From: an uncultured Flavobacteriales bacterium
GTDB taxonomy: Bacteria > Bacteroidota > Bacteroidia > Flavobacteriales_G > NORP312
NCBI GenBank assembly: GCA_905480125.1
Contig: CAJQPE010000091.1
Coordinates: 1 to 33,795 of the forward strand
Length of the DNA: 33,795 nt
Direction: 5' to 3'
Numbering within the stretch: the stretch's first letter is position 1; each line of letters begins with the position of its first letter. Shown piece after piece: positions 23,153 through 30,927 of the stretch. A model generated the notes under the pieces. That model worked only from the letters and a program-made list of their open reading frames with translations, was not told the origin of the DNA and ran no database searches. Made by a program: the position numbers and the translations under genes.

Positions 23153-24067
23153 GAAATGCCCTTTCAAACCCGACTTTGTACCATATTCATAGGTAGGCAT
23201 AGGTATTTTTATAAAACCAAAAGCTCCAAAAAGAGTATTTACAAATGTCGACTTTGTTTTTATCCGCGTAAGATCAATGTCTAAAGAAAGAAAAAACTGC
23301 CTTTGTCTTTCGAATTCGGGTATCGGGTTTTCATCATTATCATATAAGTAATTTTGTGAGCCACCCGTCATTCCATCTGCGCTATAACCAAAAGCTAGAT
23401 TTAGCCATGATGGCACATAGCTCTCTTTACCGCCAAAAGACTTCAAATTAATTGATAACCAGTAAGTTTGTCCATTGTAATCTTTTAACAACCGTTCGTT
23501 CCATGATTCTCCTAGCACATTTGGTCTGTATTGCGCATAAAGACTATTATGAACTGAAAATTTCAGCATCATGCGCTGCTCCTTCCAAAGCAGCTCTTGA
23601 GCAATTAATAAACCTGCACCAGAAATATTTGCCAGCATATCACCAGAAGACGCACCCCATTCTGCCGATAGGCCATCAAGCACTTCTATAGAAGTTAGAA
23701 AAGAAAGACCTAATATTCCACCATAAATAACTGATTTTCTTTCACTTAATCCAGACCATCTCAATGCTCTTATGCCAACAACTCCAATATAATACGAAGT
23801 CATAGCATGGCCCATTTTATCCATTTGTAGCCATTGTTGGTTATCATCAAACCAATGAAATGAGCTTCGAGGATAATCTTTGTACCACAAGTTATTTAAC
23901 ATAACCATTGCTCCTGTATATCCAATAATTTCAATTCCTACAACTGAAGCTGTTCTTTTAGAATTAAAAAATCCATTTTGAATCCCTAAGGAAAGAGTAT
24001 CCTTCTCTTGCGCAAGCAACAAAATAGGCATACTAAATAATAGGATAGATATCGTAAGCTTGTGCAT
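23141..24067 (-). CDS. DUF2279 family secreted protein
   Basis: A 308-residue protein with a signal peptide (about residues 1–19, ending LLLAQ). The core MDKMGHAMTSYYIG, the hydrophobic helix SVIYGGILGLSFLTSIEVLDG and the SAEWGASSGDMLANISG segment match DUF2279, a Bacteroidota family of predicted periplasmic or outer-membrane proteins with no known biochemical role. The His/Asp/Glu residues in those segments are the conserved ones. The C-terminal third is beta-rich with aromatic residues and ends in aromatic F, consistent with outer-membrane association. It is convergent with the NUDIX gene (12-base overlap) and divergent from the OmpA gene (91-base gap). Confidence 0.82.
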   Translation of the reverse strand: MHKLTISILLFSMPILLLAQEKDTLSLGIQNGFFNSKRTASVVGIEIIGYTGAMVMLNNLWYKDYPRSSFHWFDDNQQWLQMDKMGHAMTSYYIGVVGIRALRWSGLSERKSVIYGGILGLSFLTSIEVLDGLSAEWGASSGDMLANISGAGLLIAQELLWKEQRMMLKFSVHNSLYAQYRPNVLGESWNERLLKDYNGQTYWLSINLKSFGGKESYVPSWLNLAFGYSADGMTGGSQNYLYDNDENPIPEFERQRQFFLSLDIDLTRIKTKSTFVNTLFGAFGFIKIPMPTYEYGTKSGLKGHFLYF

Positions 24068-24128
24068 TAGAATGTAAATATCATTAATATAATCAGAAGT
24101 CTTAATGGGAACATTAGCAAAATAATTC

Positions 24129-24136
24129 TATTTTTG
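24129..24136 (+). promoter_or_regulatory. -7 promoter box of the OmpA-like operon
   Basis: TATTTTTG matches TAnnTTTG and would give an 18-base leader before the ATG at 24159. No -33 TTG is visible at the usual distance. Confidence 0.4.
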
Positions 24137-24158
24137 TTTACTGCTTAATATTCAAAAC

Positions 24159-24947
24159 ATGAATCAAATTAAGATATTTCTTTTCGTAACTCTTTTGTTT
24201 TCAAATTTTTTTGGACTATTTGCCAACACTATAGAATCAATTAATCATATTAAAAATTGTGATTTAGCGGAAAAGGCCACATCCTTAGAAAAGGATAGCG
24301 AAGCATTAGATTTTTATTACGAACTCGATTCATATATCTCTGATTGCAGTAGTTTTAATCTGGCTCAAATGGGGTTGAGTTATTTAAACTCAAATGTATA
24401 TAATGAAAAGGTTATTTCAAATATTGAAAAAAGTGCAGAAAACTTTTCTGATTTTGAACATTCTGATCTTTTATGTTTCCACATAGAGAAAGTAAGCTTT
24501 GATGTCCAAGAAAAAGAACAAAACTCAAAAGCGTCTGCAAACCAAGCCAGTGAGAACACATCTGCCAATAAAGGCACAGATAGCTATGCTGCTGCGTTTA
24601 CCATCGAGATCAAGTTTGGGTTTGACACAGCTGAACTCAGTCAAGCTTGTTTAAAAGATATTGAGGTACTTTATTCTACTTTTAAACAGCATAAAGAGGC
24701 ATATATAGAAATAGCTGGCCACACCGATTCCAAAGGTTCGGATAGCCACAACAAAGCATTATCTCAGGCGAGAGCTGATGCGGTTAAAAAATATCTCGTA
24801 AATAAAGGTATTCCCAAAGATCGCATTATGACTAAGGCAATTGGCTCAAAACAGCCCATTTCGCCAAACATCAACCCTGATGGCTCCGACAATCCTGAGG
24901 GTAGGGCCAACAACAGGCGCACAGATATCAAGATTGTTAACTATTAA
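24159..24947 (+). CDS. OmpA-family peptidoglycan-associated protein
   Basis: A 262-residue protein with a signal peptide (about residues 1–22) and an OmpA C-terminal domain at about residues 145–262. The domain shows FGFDTAELS, IEIAGHTDSKGSDSHNKALSQARADAV (within 24700–24785) and the closing NNRRTDIKI. The Asp and Arg that bind diaminopimelate in this family are present. The N-terminal 120 residues are not recognised and contain several Cys residues; a Ser/Ala/Asn-rich linker joins the two parts. The next gene starts ten bases on and encodes a T9SS-type propeller protein, so the two are co-transcribed and may form a surface unit held to peptidoglycan. That partnership is inference. Confidence 0.88.
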   Translation: MNQIKIFLFVTLLFSNFFGLFANTIESINHIKNCDLAEKATSLEKDSEALDFYYELDSYISDCSSFNLAQMGLSYLNSNVYNEKVISNIEKSAENFSDFEHSDLLCFHIEKVSFDVQEKEQNSKASANQASENTSANKGTDSYAAAFTIEIKFGFDTAELSQACLKDIEVLYSTFKQHKEAYIEIAGHTDSKGSDSHNKALSQARADAVKKYLVNKGIPKDRIMTKAIGSKQPISPNINPDGSDNPEGRANNRRTDIKIVNY

Positions 24948-24957
24948 ATCTGTTAGC

Positions 24958-26820
24958 ATGCAATTAATAATCAGGATAGCTTTCCTGGTGACTATTTCTA
25001 TTTGCTTTTGTTATTCGCTACAAGCACAACGTCAGAATAATATGTGGTATTTTGGTAATGGGGCTGGTTTAGATTTTAACTCAGGCAAACCTATCGCTCT
25101 GAAAAAGGGGAAATTATTCACTGAAGAAGGTTGTGCTAGTGTTTCTAATCAATCTGGCCAACTTTTATTTTATACAAATGGAGTCAAAGTATGGGATACT
25201 GATCATACCGTAATGGAAGGAGGGCAATCGCTTGCTGGAGGTGTATCTTCCACTCAATCTACAATTATTGTCCCGACTCCAGGAGATAAAACCAAATATT
25301 ATATTTTCACTGCTGATGAAAAAGCTGGCCCCAAAGGTTTATCCTATTCAATAGTGGATATGACTAAAAGAAATGGAAAAGGTAATGTTGTAAAAAAGAA
25401 CCAATTCTTATACGGACCAATTGTAGAAAAGCTAACTATAACTCCGCACAACAATGGTGAAGATTATTGGATAATTGTGCACCAATGGAACACCAACACT
25501 TTTGCGTCTTTTCAATTAACCGAAACAGGCATAATAACAACTCCAGTGCTTTCTAAAGTTGGAAGAGTACATAAAGATTACGGTAGTGGCAACAAAGGAG
25601 AAACTATTGGGCAATTAAAAGTGGCACCTGACGGCAAAAGAATAGCTTCAGTAATGTGTTACATAGCTAATAATCCAATTGAACTTTTTGAATTTGACAA
25701 TGCTACGGGTGAAATTTCTAACCAAAAAGAAATACCAACTATTGGATTCGCATACGGAGTAGAATTTTCACCAAATAGTGAATTTCTATATGTCTCCTTT
25801 TTAAAAGGGTCGGTTGGCGTTATTCAATACAACTTGGGTGCCCCTAATATTTTCGACTCGGCCCACTTTCTTTCAAAAATAACAAACACTTCTGTATATG
25901 GCTCTCTCCAGCTTGGGCCTGATAAAAAAATATACGTATCGAAAACAGGTAAATATTTAGATGTTATCAATTCTCCCAATAAACTTGGTGAAACATGTAA
26001 TTATGAAATTGGTGCCGTTAGTCTAGAAGATAGAAATTGTGTATATGGCCTTCCTGCAAAAGTTGTTTCTAATGAAATGAAAAAGGAACCAATATTGCTA
26101 AATAGCACTTCATCAAGTGTTAATAAATCAAACAACACATCGACTAAAAAATATCTATGTGAAGAAAATGTTGAGCTTGATGCGGGCCACAAAGGCTCTG
26201 TTTTTTTATGGTCTACAGGAGAAACAACGCAAATTATTAATGTTAAAACTATTGGATCTTATACTGTTAAAATCAGTGAACCTGATAATATAGAATCACA
26301 ATCAATAAATTTCATGGTAAATAAAGGTGAGCCTCATGTTAACATTGGGAGAGATACTACATTGTTTTGTATTAAAAAATATAGTCTAGATGCTAAAAAT
26401 GTAGGTTACGAATACAAATGGTCTACGGGCGAAAATACCAAGGAAATAGATATTACCCGATCAGGAAAATACTCTTTAACGGTTACCAATGGAAATTGTT
26501 GGGATAGAGATACGATTTATGTATCATTCGAAAGTAAGCCCCCTAGGTTCAATGCCCTTCCTTCGTTTAGCCCTAAAAATAGTGGATTCAATAGCTCATT
26601 TCATTACTCTGTTAACGATGTTACCGAATTTTACCTCGAGGTAAAATCTTCTAAAGGAAAATCTATCTGGAAAACTACTACCGTGGGAGACCAATGGAAT
26701 GGCAAAGACAAAAAAGGTGAAGTCTTAAAAAAAGGTTCTTACAACTGGAAAGTTAATTACAAAGGTATTTGCACGTTTGGCGAAACAATAGAAGAAGAAG
26801 GCGTTGTTAGACTTTATTAA
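24958..26820 (+). CDS. Secreted beta-propeller protein with Ig-like repeats and divergent type B T9SS C-terminal domain
   Basis: A 620-residue protein. A signal peptide (about residues 1–25, ending SLQAQ) is followed by a propeller-type domain (about 26–375; NMWYFGNGAGLDF is the typical opening of a large Bacteroidota family), with blades marked by APDGKRIA, SPNSEFLYVS and GPDKKIYVS. Two Ig/PKD-like repeats follow (LDAGHKGSVFLWSTGETTQ and LDAKNVGYEYKWSTGENTK). The last ~90 residues (FSPKNSGFNSSFHYS to GVVRLY) align by eye with the gliding-motility-associated, type B sorting domain, including the W(N/D)G and GxYxWxVxYKG positions, but are divergent. I infer export by T9SS. ATG 24958 is preferred to an in-frame ATG at 24841, which lies inside the OmpA gene and lacks a signal peptide. 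Confidence 0.82.
   Translation: MQLIIRIAFLVTISICFCYSLQAQRQNNMWYFGNGAGLDFNSGKPIALKKGKLFTEEGCASVSNQSGQLLFYTNGVKVWDTDHTVMEGGQSLAGGVSSTQSTIIVPTPGDKTKYYIFTADEKAGPKGLSYSIVDMTKRNGKGNVVKKNQFLYGPIVEKLTITPHNNGEDYWIIVHQWNTNTFASFQLTETGIITTPVLSKVGRVHKDYGSGNKGETIGQLKVAPDGKRIASVMCYIANNPIELFEFDNATGEISNQKEIPTIGFAYGVEFSPNSEFLYVSFLKGSVGVIQYNLGAPNIFDSAHFLSKITNTSVYGSLQLGPDKKIYVSKTGKYLDVINSPNKLGETCNYEIGAVSLEDRNCVYGLPAKVVSNEMKKEPILLNSTSSSVNKSNNTSTKKYLCEENVELDAGHKGSVFLWSTGETTQIINVKTIGSYTVKISEPDNIESQSINFMVNKGEPHVNIGRDTTLFCIKKYSLDAKNVGYEYKWSTGENTKEIDITRSGKYSLTVTNGNCWDRDTIYVSFESKPPRFNALPSFSPKNSGFNSSFHYSVNDVTEFYLEVKSSKGKSIWKTTTVGDQWNGKDKKGEVLKKGSYNWKVNYKGICTFGETIEEEGVVRLY
26628..26647. repeat. Perfect 20-bp palindrome inside the propeller gene
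   Basis: Centred on CTCGAG, the 20 bases read identically on both strands. It falls in codons for FYLEVK near the 3' end of the propeller gene, about 205 bases before ribBA. Confidence 0.6.
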
Positions 26821-26831
26821 TAGTACTTTTG
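26804..26831 (+). promoter_or_regulatory. Promoter of ribBA
   Basis: TTG (26804–26806) is followed after 17 bases by TACTTTTG (26824–26831). Transcription would start near 26836 and leave a leader of about 17 bases, too short for an FMN riboswitch. The -33 lies in the end of the upstream gene. Confidence 0.5.
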
Positions 26832-26852
26832 ACGTATCAAATTTGACAAAAA

Positions 26853-28082
26853 ATGGGAAGCTCTCTTAATACAATTGAAGAAGCAATAGAAGACATTAAG
26901 CAAGGTAAAGTTGTTATCGTTGTTGATGACGAGAATAGGGAAAACGAAGGAGATTTTATTACTGCCGCCAGAAATGTTACCCCTGAAGTCATCAATTTTA
27001 TGGCAACCCATGGTCGGGGATTAATTTGCGCTCCACTTATAGAAGACAGGTGTGACGAGCTAGAACTAAACTTAATGGTGAACAACAACACTGTTCTTCA
27101 TGAAACTCCATTTACAGTCTCAATTGATTTAAAAGGAAACGGTTGCACTACAGGAATATCGACCAGCGACAGAGCAAAAACTATCCAAGCCTTAATTGAC
27201 CCAAATACAAATCCTTTTGACTTCGGTAAACCAGGACATATTTTTCCTTTAAAAGCAAAGGCTGGAGGAGTACTTAGGAGAACTGGACACACTGAAGCGA
27301 CCATTGACCTTGCGAGATTGGCCGGATTTGAACCTGCTGGCGTTTTGGTTGAAATTTTAAATGAAGATGGCTCCATGGCTCGATTGCCAGAATTAATAGA
27401 TATAGCCAAAAAGTTTGAACTAAAATTAATCTCAATTGAAGATCTAATCGCCTATCGATTAAAAACAGAATCGCTTATAGAAAAACAAGTGCAAGTTAAA
27501 ATGCCAACAGTTCAAGGAAATTTTGAAATGATTGCATTTAAACAAATTACTAATGACATGGAGCATTTGGCCCTTATCAAAGGGGAATGGGATGAAGACG
27601 ACTCAGTACTTGTTAGAGTCCACTCTAGTTGCATGACTGGCGATATTTTTGGTTCTTGCAGGTGTGATTGCGGACCTCAGCTCCATCAAGCAATGCATAT
27701 GATTGAGAAAGAAGGTAAAGGAGTTATCGTATACATGAATCAAGAAGGTCGTGGCATTGGTCTTCTAAACAAGCTCAAAGCCTATAAGCTTCAAGAAGAA
27801 GGTTTTGATACTGTTGAAGCAAATGAAAAACTTGGATTTTCTGCAGACCAAAGAGACTATGGTATTGGAGCTCAAATATTAAGATCTCTTGGTGTAAAGA
27901 AAATGAAACTCTTATCTAACAATCCTAAAAAGCGAACAGGGCTTATTGGATATGGCTTAGAGGTGACCGACAATATTCCACTAGAAATTGAATCAAACAA
28001 ACACAACCAATTATATCTGGAAACAAAAAAGAACAAACTTGGCCATAATCTAAAAATGGGCAATACTAATTCTTTGACATAG
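26853..28082 (+). CDS. ribBA: Bifunctional 3,4-dihydroxy-2-butanone-4-phosphate synthase / GTP cyclohydrolase II
   Basis: A 409-residue two-domain enzyme for the two entry steps of riboflavin synthesis. Residues 1–205 form the DHBP synthase (RibB part), with the acidic metal/substrate loop [10 protein letters not shown] at 25–34 and the [15 protein letters not shown] region. Residues about 210–400 form GTP cyclohydrolase II (RibA part), with zinc ligands Cys260, Cys271 and Cys273, QEGRGIGL and a [12 protein letters not shown] motif. All expected catalytic residues that I can check are present, so both activities are probably real. It has its own promoter and no riboswitch-like leader. Its 3' end overlaps a minus-strand hypothetical gene by 33 bases. 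Confidence 0.96.
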   Translation: MGSSLNTIEEAIEDIKQGKVVIVVDDENRENEGDFITAARNVTPEVINFMATHGRGLICAPLIEDRCDELELNLMVNNNTVLHETPFTVSIDLKGNGCTTGISTSDRAKTIQALIDPNTNPFDFGKPGHIFPLKAKAGGVLRRTGHTEATIDLARLAGFEPAGVLVEILNEDGSMARLPELIDIAKKFELKLISIEDLIAYRLKTESLIEKQVQVKMPTVQGNFEMIAFKQITNDMEHLALIKGEWDEDDSVLVRVHSSCMTGDIFGSCRCDCGPQLHQAMHMIEKEGKGVIVYMNQEGRGIGLLNKLKAYKLQEEGFDTVEANEKLGFSADQRDYGIGAQILRSLGVKKMKLLSNNPKKRTGLIGYGLEVTDNIPLEIESNKHNQLYLETKKNKLGHNLKMGNTNSLT

Positions 28083-28487
28083 CTCAATTAGTTTAACTCT
28101 TATTGAAAGAGTAATTTCAATAATTGATTTCCAAGTAATTATTAATTCTTGAATTTTGTTATTAAACATTTTTATCGACAATACGTAAAAGCTAACCTTC
28201 TTATTTTGTATTTTCCTTATATCATTACCTAACTGTGCTTTCATTCTTTTAGATTCTGCAATCATCAATTTTTCTTCTGGGTTAAAAAAGTCATTTGACA
28301 TTTCATAAACCCAATTACCAAATCGATTCATCTGCATCTCACCTTTTCGTTCCAAGAAACTTAACAGCAAAGCAAATACGTTCAAAATATTTTGGATTCG
28401 TGTTATATTATGCTGATTCTTTATAGAATTAGTAAGCAAGTTTTGATTTTGCAACCTATTTTTATTCCTAATTTGTTTATTTCTCAT
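28050..28487 (-). CDS. Hypothetical helical protein, possibly a real small gene
   Basis: A 145-residue frame that I do not recognise. The first ~30 residues are Asn/Arg/Lys-rich, and the rest is predominantly helical with hydrophobic residues spaced as in amphipathic helices ([14 protein letters not shown] and [17 protein letters not shown]). It has no signal peptide. The last 11 codons overlap the 3' end of ribBA on the opposite strand. It diverges from the 28698 gene across the spacer with the CTTAA boxes, two of which (28490 and 28501) sit right before its start. In its favour are the length in an otherwise empty gap and protein-like composition; against it are the AT-rich region and lack of any known family. 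An internal ATG near residue 51 is an alternative start. Confidence 0.42.
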   Translation of the reverse strand: MRNKQIRNKNRLQNQNLLTNSIKNQHNITRIQNILNVFALLLSFLERKGEMQMNRFGNWVYEMSNDFFNPEEKLMIAESKRMKAQLGNDIRKIQNKKVSFYVLSIKMFNNKIQELIITWKSIIEITLSIRVKLIELCQRISIAHF

Positions 28488-28489
28488 AA

Positions 28490-28668
28490 CTTAATTATAG
28501 CTTAATATAGCATATTTTATTTTATCTCATTAGCAAAATAACGTAACCTATAACTAATAATACATAGCAATTAAGCAAAATAATATCCTTAATTTAATCT
28601 TTAAGTAAGGATCTTAAAACTTAATTAAAGTCTTAACTAAAATCTTAAATACTTAATATTTTACTTAA
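28490..28668. repeat. Cluster of CTTAA boxes in the divergent spacer
   Basis: CTTAA occurs at 28490, 28501, 28588, 28613, 28620, 28632, 28644, 28652 and 28664, and its complement TTAAG at 28571 and 28601 (and again at 28693 in the leader). The last seven forward copies are 25, 7, 12, 12, 8 and 12 bases apart. From the base composition I would expect roughly one forward copy in this length. The array covers the place where a -33 element of the 28698 gene would lie. I interpret it as a possible regulator-binding array. Confidence 0.55.
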
Positions 28669-28674
28669 TTAAAA

Positions 28675-28682
28675 TATATTTG
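28675..28682 (+). promoter_or_regulatory. -7 promoter box of the 28698 gene
   Basis: TATATTTG matches TAnnTTTG and would place the start of transcription near 28687, 11 bases before the ATG. There is no -33 TTG; CTTAA boxes at 28652 and 28664 occupy that region, as might be expected of an activator-dependent or repressed promoter. Confidence 0.45.
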
Positions 28683-28697
28683 ATTATTATTGTTAAG

Positions 28698-29855
28698 ATG
28701 TTTGATCAGTTTACATTAAAGCAGCACCCTATCGAAGTCTTGGTAAACCAAAGAGCTTCAATCCTTCCGGGGGCACTTAAAATAGTTGGTATATATCACA
28801 ATTATAATTCGACTTTGCCTTTTGGAATTAGCTCTAGTATATCGGAAAGCACAACAAAAGAAATCGAATTTTCTTTAGATGTAATAAAAAAACACAGTAA
28901 CATAAATAGCAATAAAACATGGATAAGTATTGCTGATTCAGGCTTAGATCGTAATTCTTCTGAAAAGAGAGTAATTAAGCAAATGTCTTTGGAAGATGAA
29001 TTTGAAAATAATATTTTGCTTTTGAAATTTGAGAGCATATACCCCAATATATATGATTTAATCTTCATTTTCTTTAATAAAGACAAAAATAGCTTCGAGC
29101 TAGAATCGAAACCTCAATCGCTAAATGCAGAAAATAAAAGCTTAATCGGTCATCTGCTTTTTAATTCCATAAAAACACAAATTGAAACGCATGTGAATAA
29201 CGCGATTAGCTTTGATTCAATACTGGAAGTAAATCGAACTACTCAAATAGGGCTAATTGACGCTTATAGAAAAATTAAAGAAGCTGAAGATAAACACAAT
29301 TTGCTTATTCATACCGTAATTAAAAATTACACTCAACTGATTCAAGACAAAACAGAGATAAATATTAAGTTCTCGGAAGAAGCACTAGCGATGCTCATAG
29401 ATTTCGAGGGCACGCAAGACGAGCTAAAAAATGTAGTTTTAAAATCTGCAGAGCTGGCAATCAACTTAACCAAGGGTAATGAGGCAGTTGTTTATCCAAC
29501 CTATTTACAACTTGAACGATATCAGAACAAATCAAGAGAAGACAAGATAGAGGCGGTTCCAGTTTTATTTAATCGATACAGTAAAACAAGACAAATACTA
29601 GATAAGTATGAAAAATCTGCTAGAGATGTTTTAAAGAATGATCAACCATTAACAGGAAAAAACGTTGGTGCTAATTGCCCTGCTCCTATCTCTGCACCAG
29701 CTATAACAGATTCGATCAAAAATCATAAAAAGAAAATGTTAACATTATTCTTGAAACACCCTGAAAAGTGGCCAATTATCAGGTCTGAATTTAAACCGAT
29801 AATAAATATTCTACCAAAAGGGCCCTTGCTAGGTGGTGTTTTAATCGGAGCCTAA
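28698..29855 (+). CDS. Unrecognised putative regulator with a sigma-54-activator-like lid segment
   Basis: A 385-residue cytosolic protein with no family I can name. Residues about 20–165 look like a mixed alpha/beta sensor domain. Residues about 175–215 form a charged helix. Residues about 197–256 (EDKHNLLIHTVIKNY, then IKFSEEALAMLIDF, then ELKNVVLKSAELA) align by eye with the C-terminal lid of NtrC-family AAA+ activators (EDIPLL…FSPEALELLL…RELENVIERAV). The Walker A, GAFTGA and Walker B parts are absent and the PGN before REL is EGTQ. Residues 315–370 hold a second compact basic segment (PAPISAPAITDSIKNHKKK) that may bind DNA. ATG 28698 is preferred to TTG 28680, which overlaps the -7 box. 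It overlaps the convergent next gene by four bases. Regulator function is inference. Confidence 0.7.
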   Translation: MFDQFTLKQHPIEVLVNQRASILPGALKIVGIYHNYNSTLPFGISSSISESTTKEIEFSLDVIKKHSNINSNKTWISIADSGLDRNSSEKRVIKQMSLEDEFENNILLLKFESIYPNIYDLIFIFFNKDKNSFELESKPQSLNAENKSLIGHLLFNSIKTQIETHVNNAISFDSILEVNRTTQIGLIDAYRKIKEAEDKHNLLIHTVIKNYTQLIQDKTEINIKFSEEALAMLIDFEGTQDELKNVVLKSAELAINLTKGNEAVVYPTYLQLERYQNKSREDKIEAVPVLFNRYSKTRQILDKYEKSARDVLKNDQPLTGKNVGANCPAPISAPAITDSIKNHKKKMLTLFLKHPEKWPIIRSEFKPIINILPKGPLLGGVLIGA

Positions 29856-30604
29856 TCTCTGTCATAGTAGTAATCACTACCCGTTACAATTGTAAAAATC
29901 CTGTATCTTTCTTTGGTATACATAATAAAATCATATTGCGACATTTCTTGCAGCTGTGTATCAGAAATTTTACAAAAATCAATAAAGTTGTCGAACTGAT
30001 TAAATTCCAAATCTATAATATCGTGTTGCACATATTTAGAAAAAAGCTCCTTCAATAAATCTCTTCGTTTTTCTTCATTTATTAATTCGTAAGCCAACCT
30101 ATTTTGTTTTTCTTTTCTACTTAGCGACTGATAAAGAAAAGTAATTGGGCTTGAAGCGGCATCGATACCACTTAACATATAATCAGTTTTCGTGTAACCC
30201 AAATTATCAATGTCCTCTTTTATTTCATTTAAATCTCGTTCTGCAAAAATAATTACCGGTTTAATCTCGAATTTCAGCAAAGATAAAGGAAGGCTCACAT
30301 TATAGACATTTTGCTGCGCAGAGTCCTTAAAACATAGCTTAATCAACTTATAATTTCTCGTAGACAGAAGAATAGTATCATCTTTACTTGCTAAAAAATT
30401 AAACGAACCATCTTCTTCTCCATATGTGCCAACACCTGTAGTGTTATTGATTACCATAATATTAAAATTGAGGCCTGAAGTTGTTGGATCGTAAACACTT
30501 CCAATTACTCTAATTTGCGATTTATCAGTCAGCAAAGAATCGCCATTTGCCCAACCAGCAAAATGACTAAACACAAATATTATTAGTATGTATACTCTAG
30601 ACAA
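29852..30604 (-). CDS. CarboxypepD_reg-like domain secreted protein
   Basis: A 250-residue protein with a signal peptide (about residues 1–19, ending GWANG). A carboxypeptidase-regulatory-like beta-sandwich follows at about residues 30–110 (VIGSVYDPTTSGLNFNIMV, GTYGEEDGSFNF, DTILLSTRNYKLI). The C-terminal helical part with RLAYELINEEKRRDLLKELF and FIDFCKISDTQLQEM is found in a set of small Bacteroidota proteins of unknown role that share this layout. No TonB-dependent receptor barrel is attached. The start is TTG at 30604, because the frame has no ATG before an upstream stop at 30617. It is convergent with the 28698 gene (four-base overlap). Location is periplasmic or outer-membrane associated by inference. 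Confidence 0.75.
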   Translation of the reverse strand: MSRVYILIIFVFSHFAGWANGDSLLTDKSQIRVIGSVYDPTTSGLNFNIMVINNTTGVGTYGEEDGSFNFLASKDDTILLSTRNYKLIKLCFKDSAQQNVYNVSLPLSLLKFEIKPVIIFAERDLNEIKEDIDNLGYTKTDYMLSGIDAASSPITFLYQSLSRKEKQNRLAYELINEEKRRDLLKELFSKYVQHDIIDLEFNQFDNFIDFCKISDTQLQEMSQYDFIMYTKERYRIFTIVTGSDYYYDRD

Positions 30605-30927
30605 TGCTTTTAGTTGTTAATCGTAATTTACTTTTGCAAAACTGACAAATCCACGAAATATTTTACTACAAGTGCACTTTTATTTTTTGGCCGGCTTGGT
30701 GTAATAAAATATTAAATATGTAAATACTTTTAAAGTATCAATTATACTTCTCGATATGCGCGAATAATCGTCTTGCTAAATTGTTACACTAATTGTCAAA
30801 ATGGAATCCAGAAACTTTGCGTTTTAACTGTGCATGATCATTTAAATTCTTGCTTCAATTAAATTTTAGTTTAAACTGGTAGTTAATTTAATCAAACTTC
30901 ATGCAAACAAATACACAATTAAAAAAA
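30605..30927. other. 323-base gap without a recognised gene
   Basis: The gap lies between two minus-strand genes. It contains a 15-base dyad (ATACTTT, T, AAAGTAT; 30724–30738) but no clear promoter box for the gene at 30604, no terminator and no RNA gene that I can recognise. Confidence 0.5.

Noticed and set aside
24841-24957. N-terminal extension of the propeller protein into the OmpA gene
   Set aside because: The extension is out of frame with ompA, has no family-like sequence, and would bury an obvious signal peptide starting at 24958.
26821-26852. FMN riboswitch before ribBA
   Set aside because: The gap is only 32 bases and holds a promoter box, so there is no room for the aptamer.
28490-28697. 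CTTAA array as iterons of a replication origin
   Set aside because: Units are too short and unevenly spaced for iterons, no rep or dnaA gene is adjacent, and surrounding genes are chromosomal.
30724-30738. 15-bp ATACTTT/AAAGTAT dyad as an operator
   Set aside because: It is composed of A and T apart from two bases in an AT-rich gap, lies over 100 bases from the nearest start codon, and no second copy was seen.
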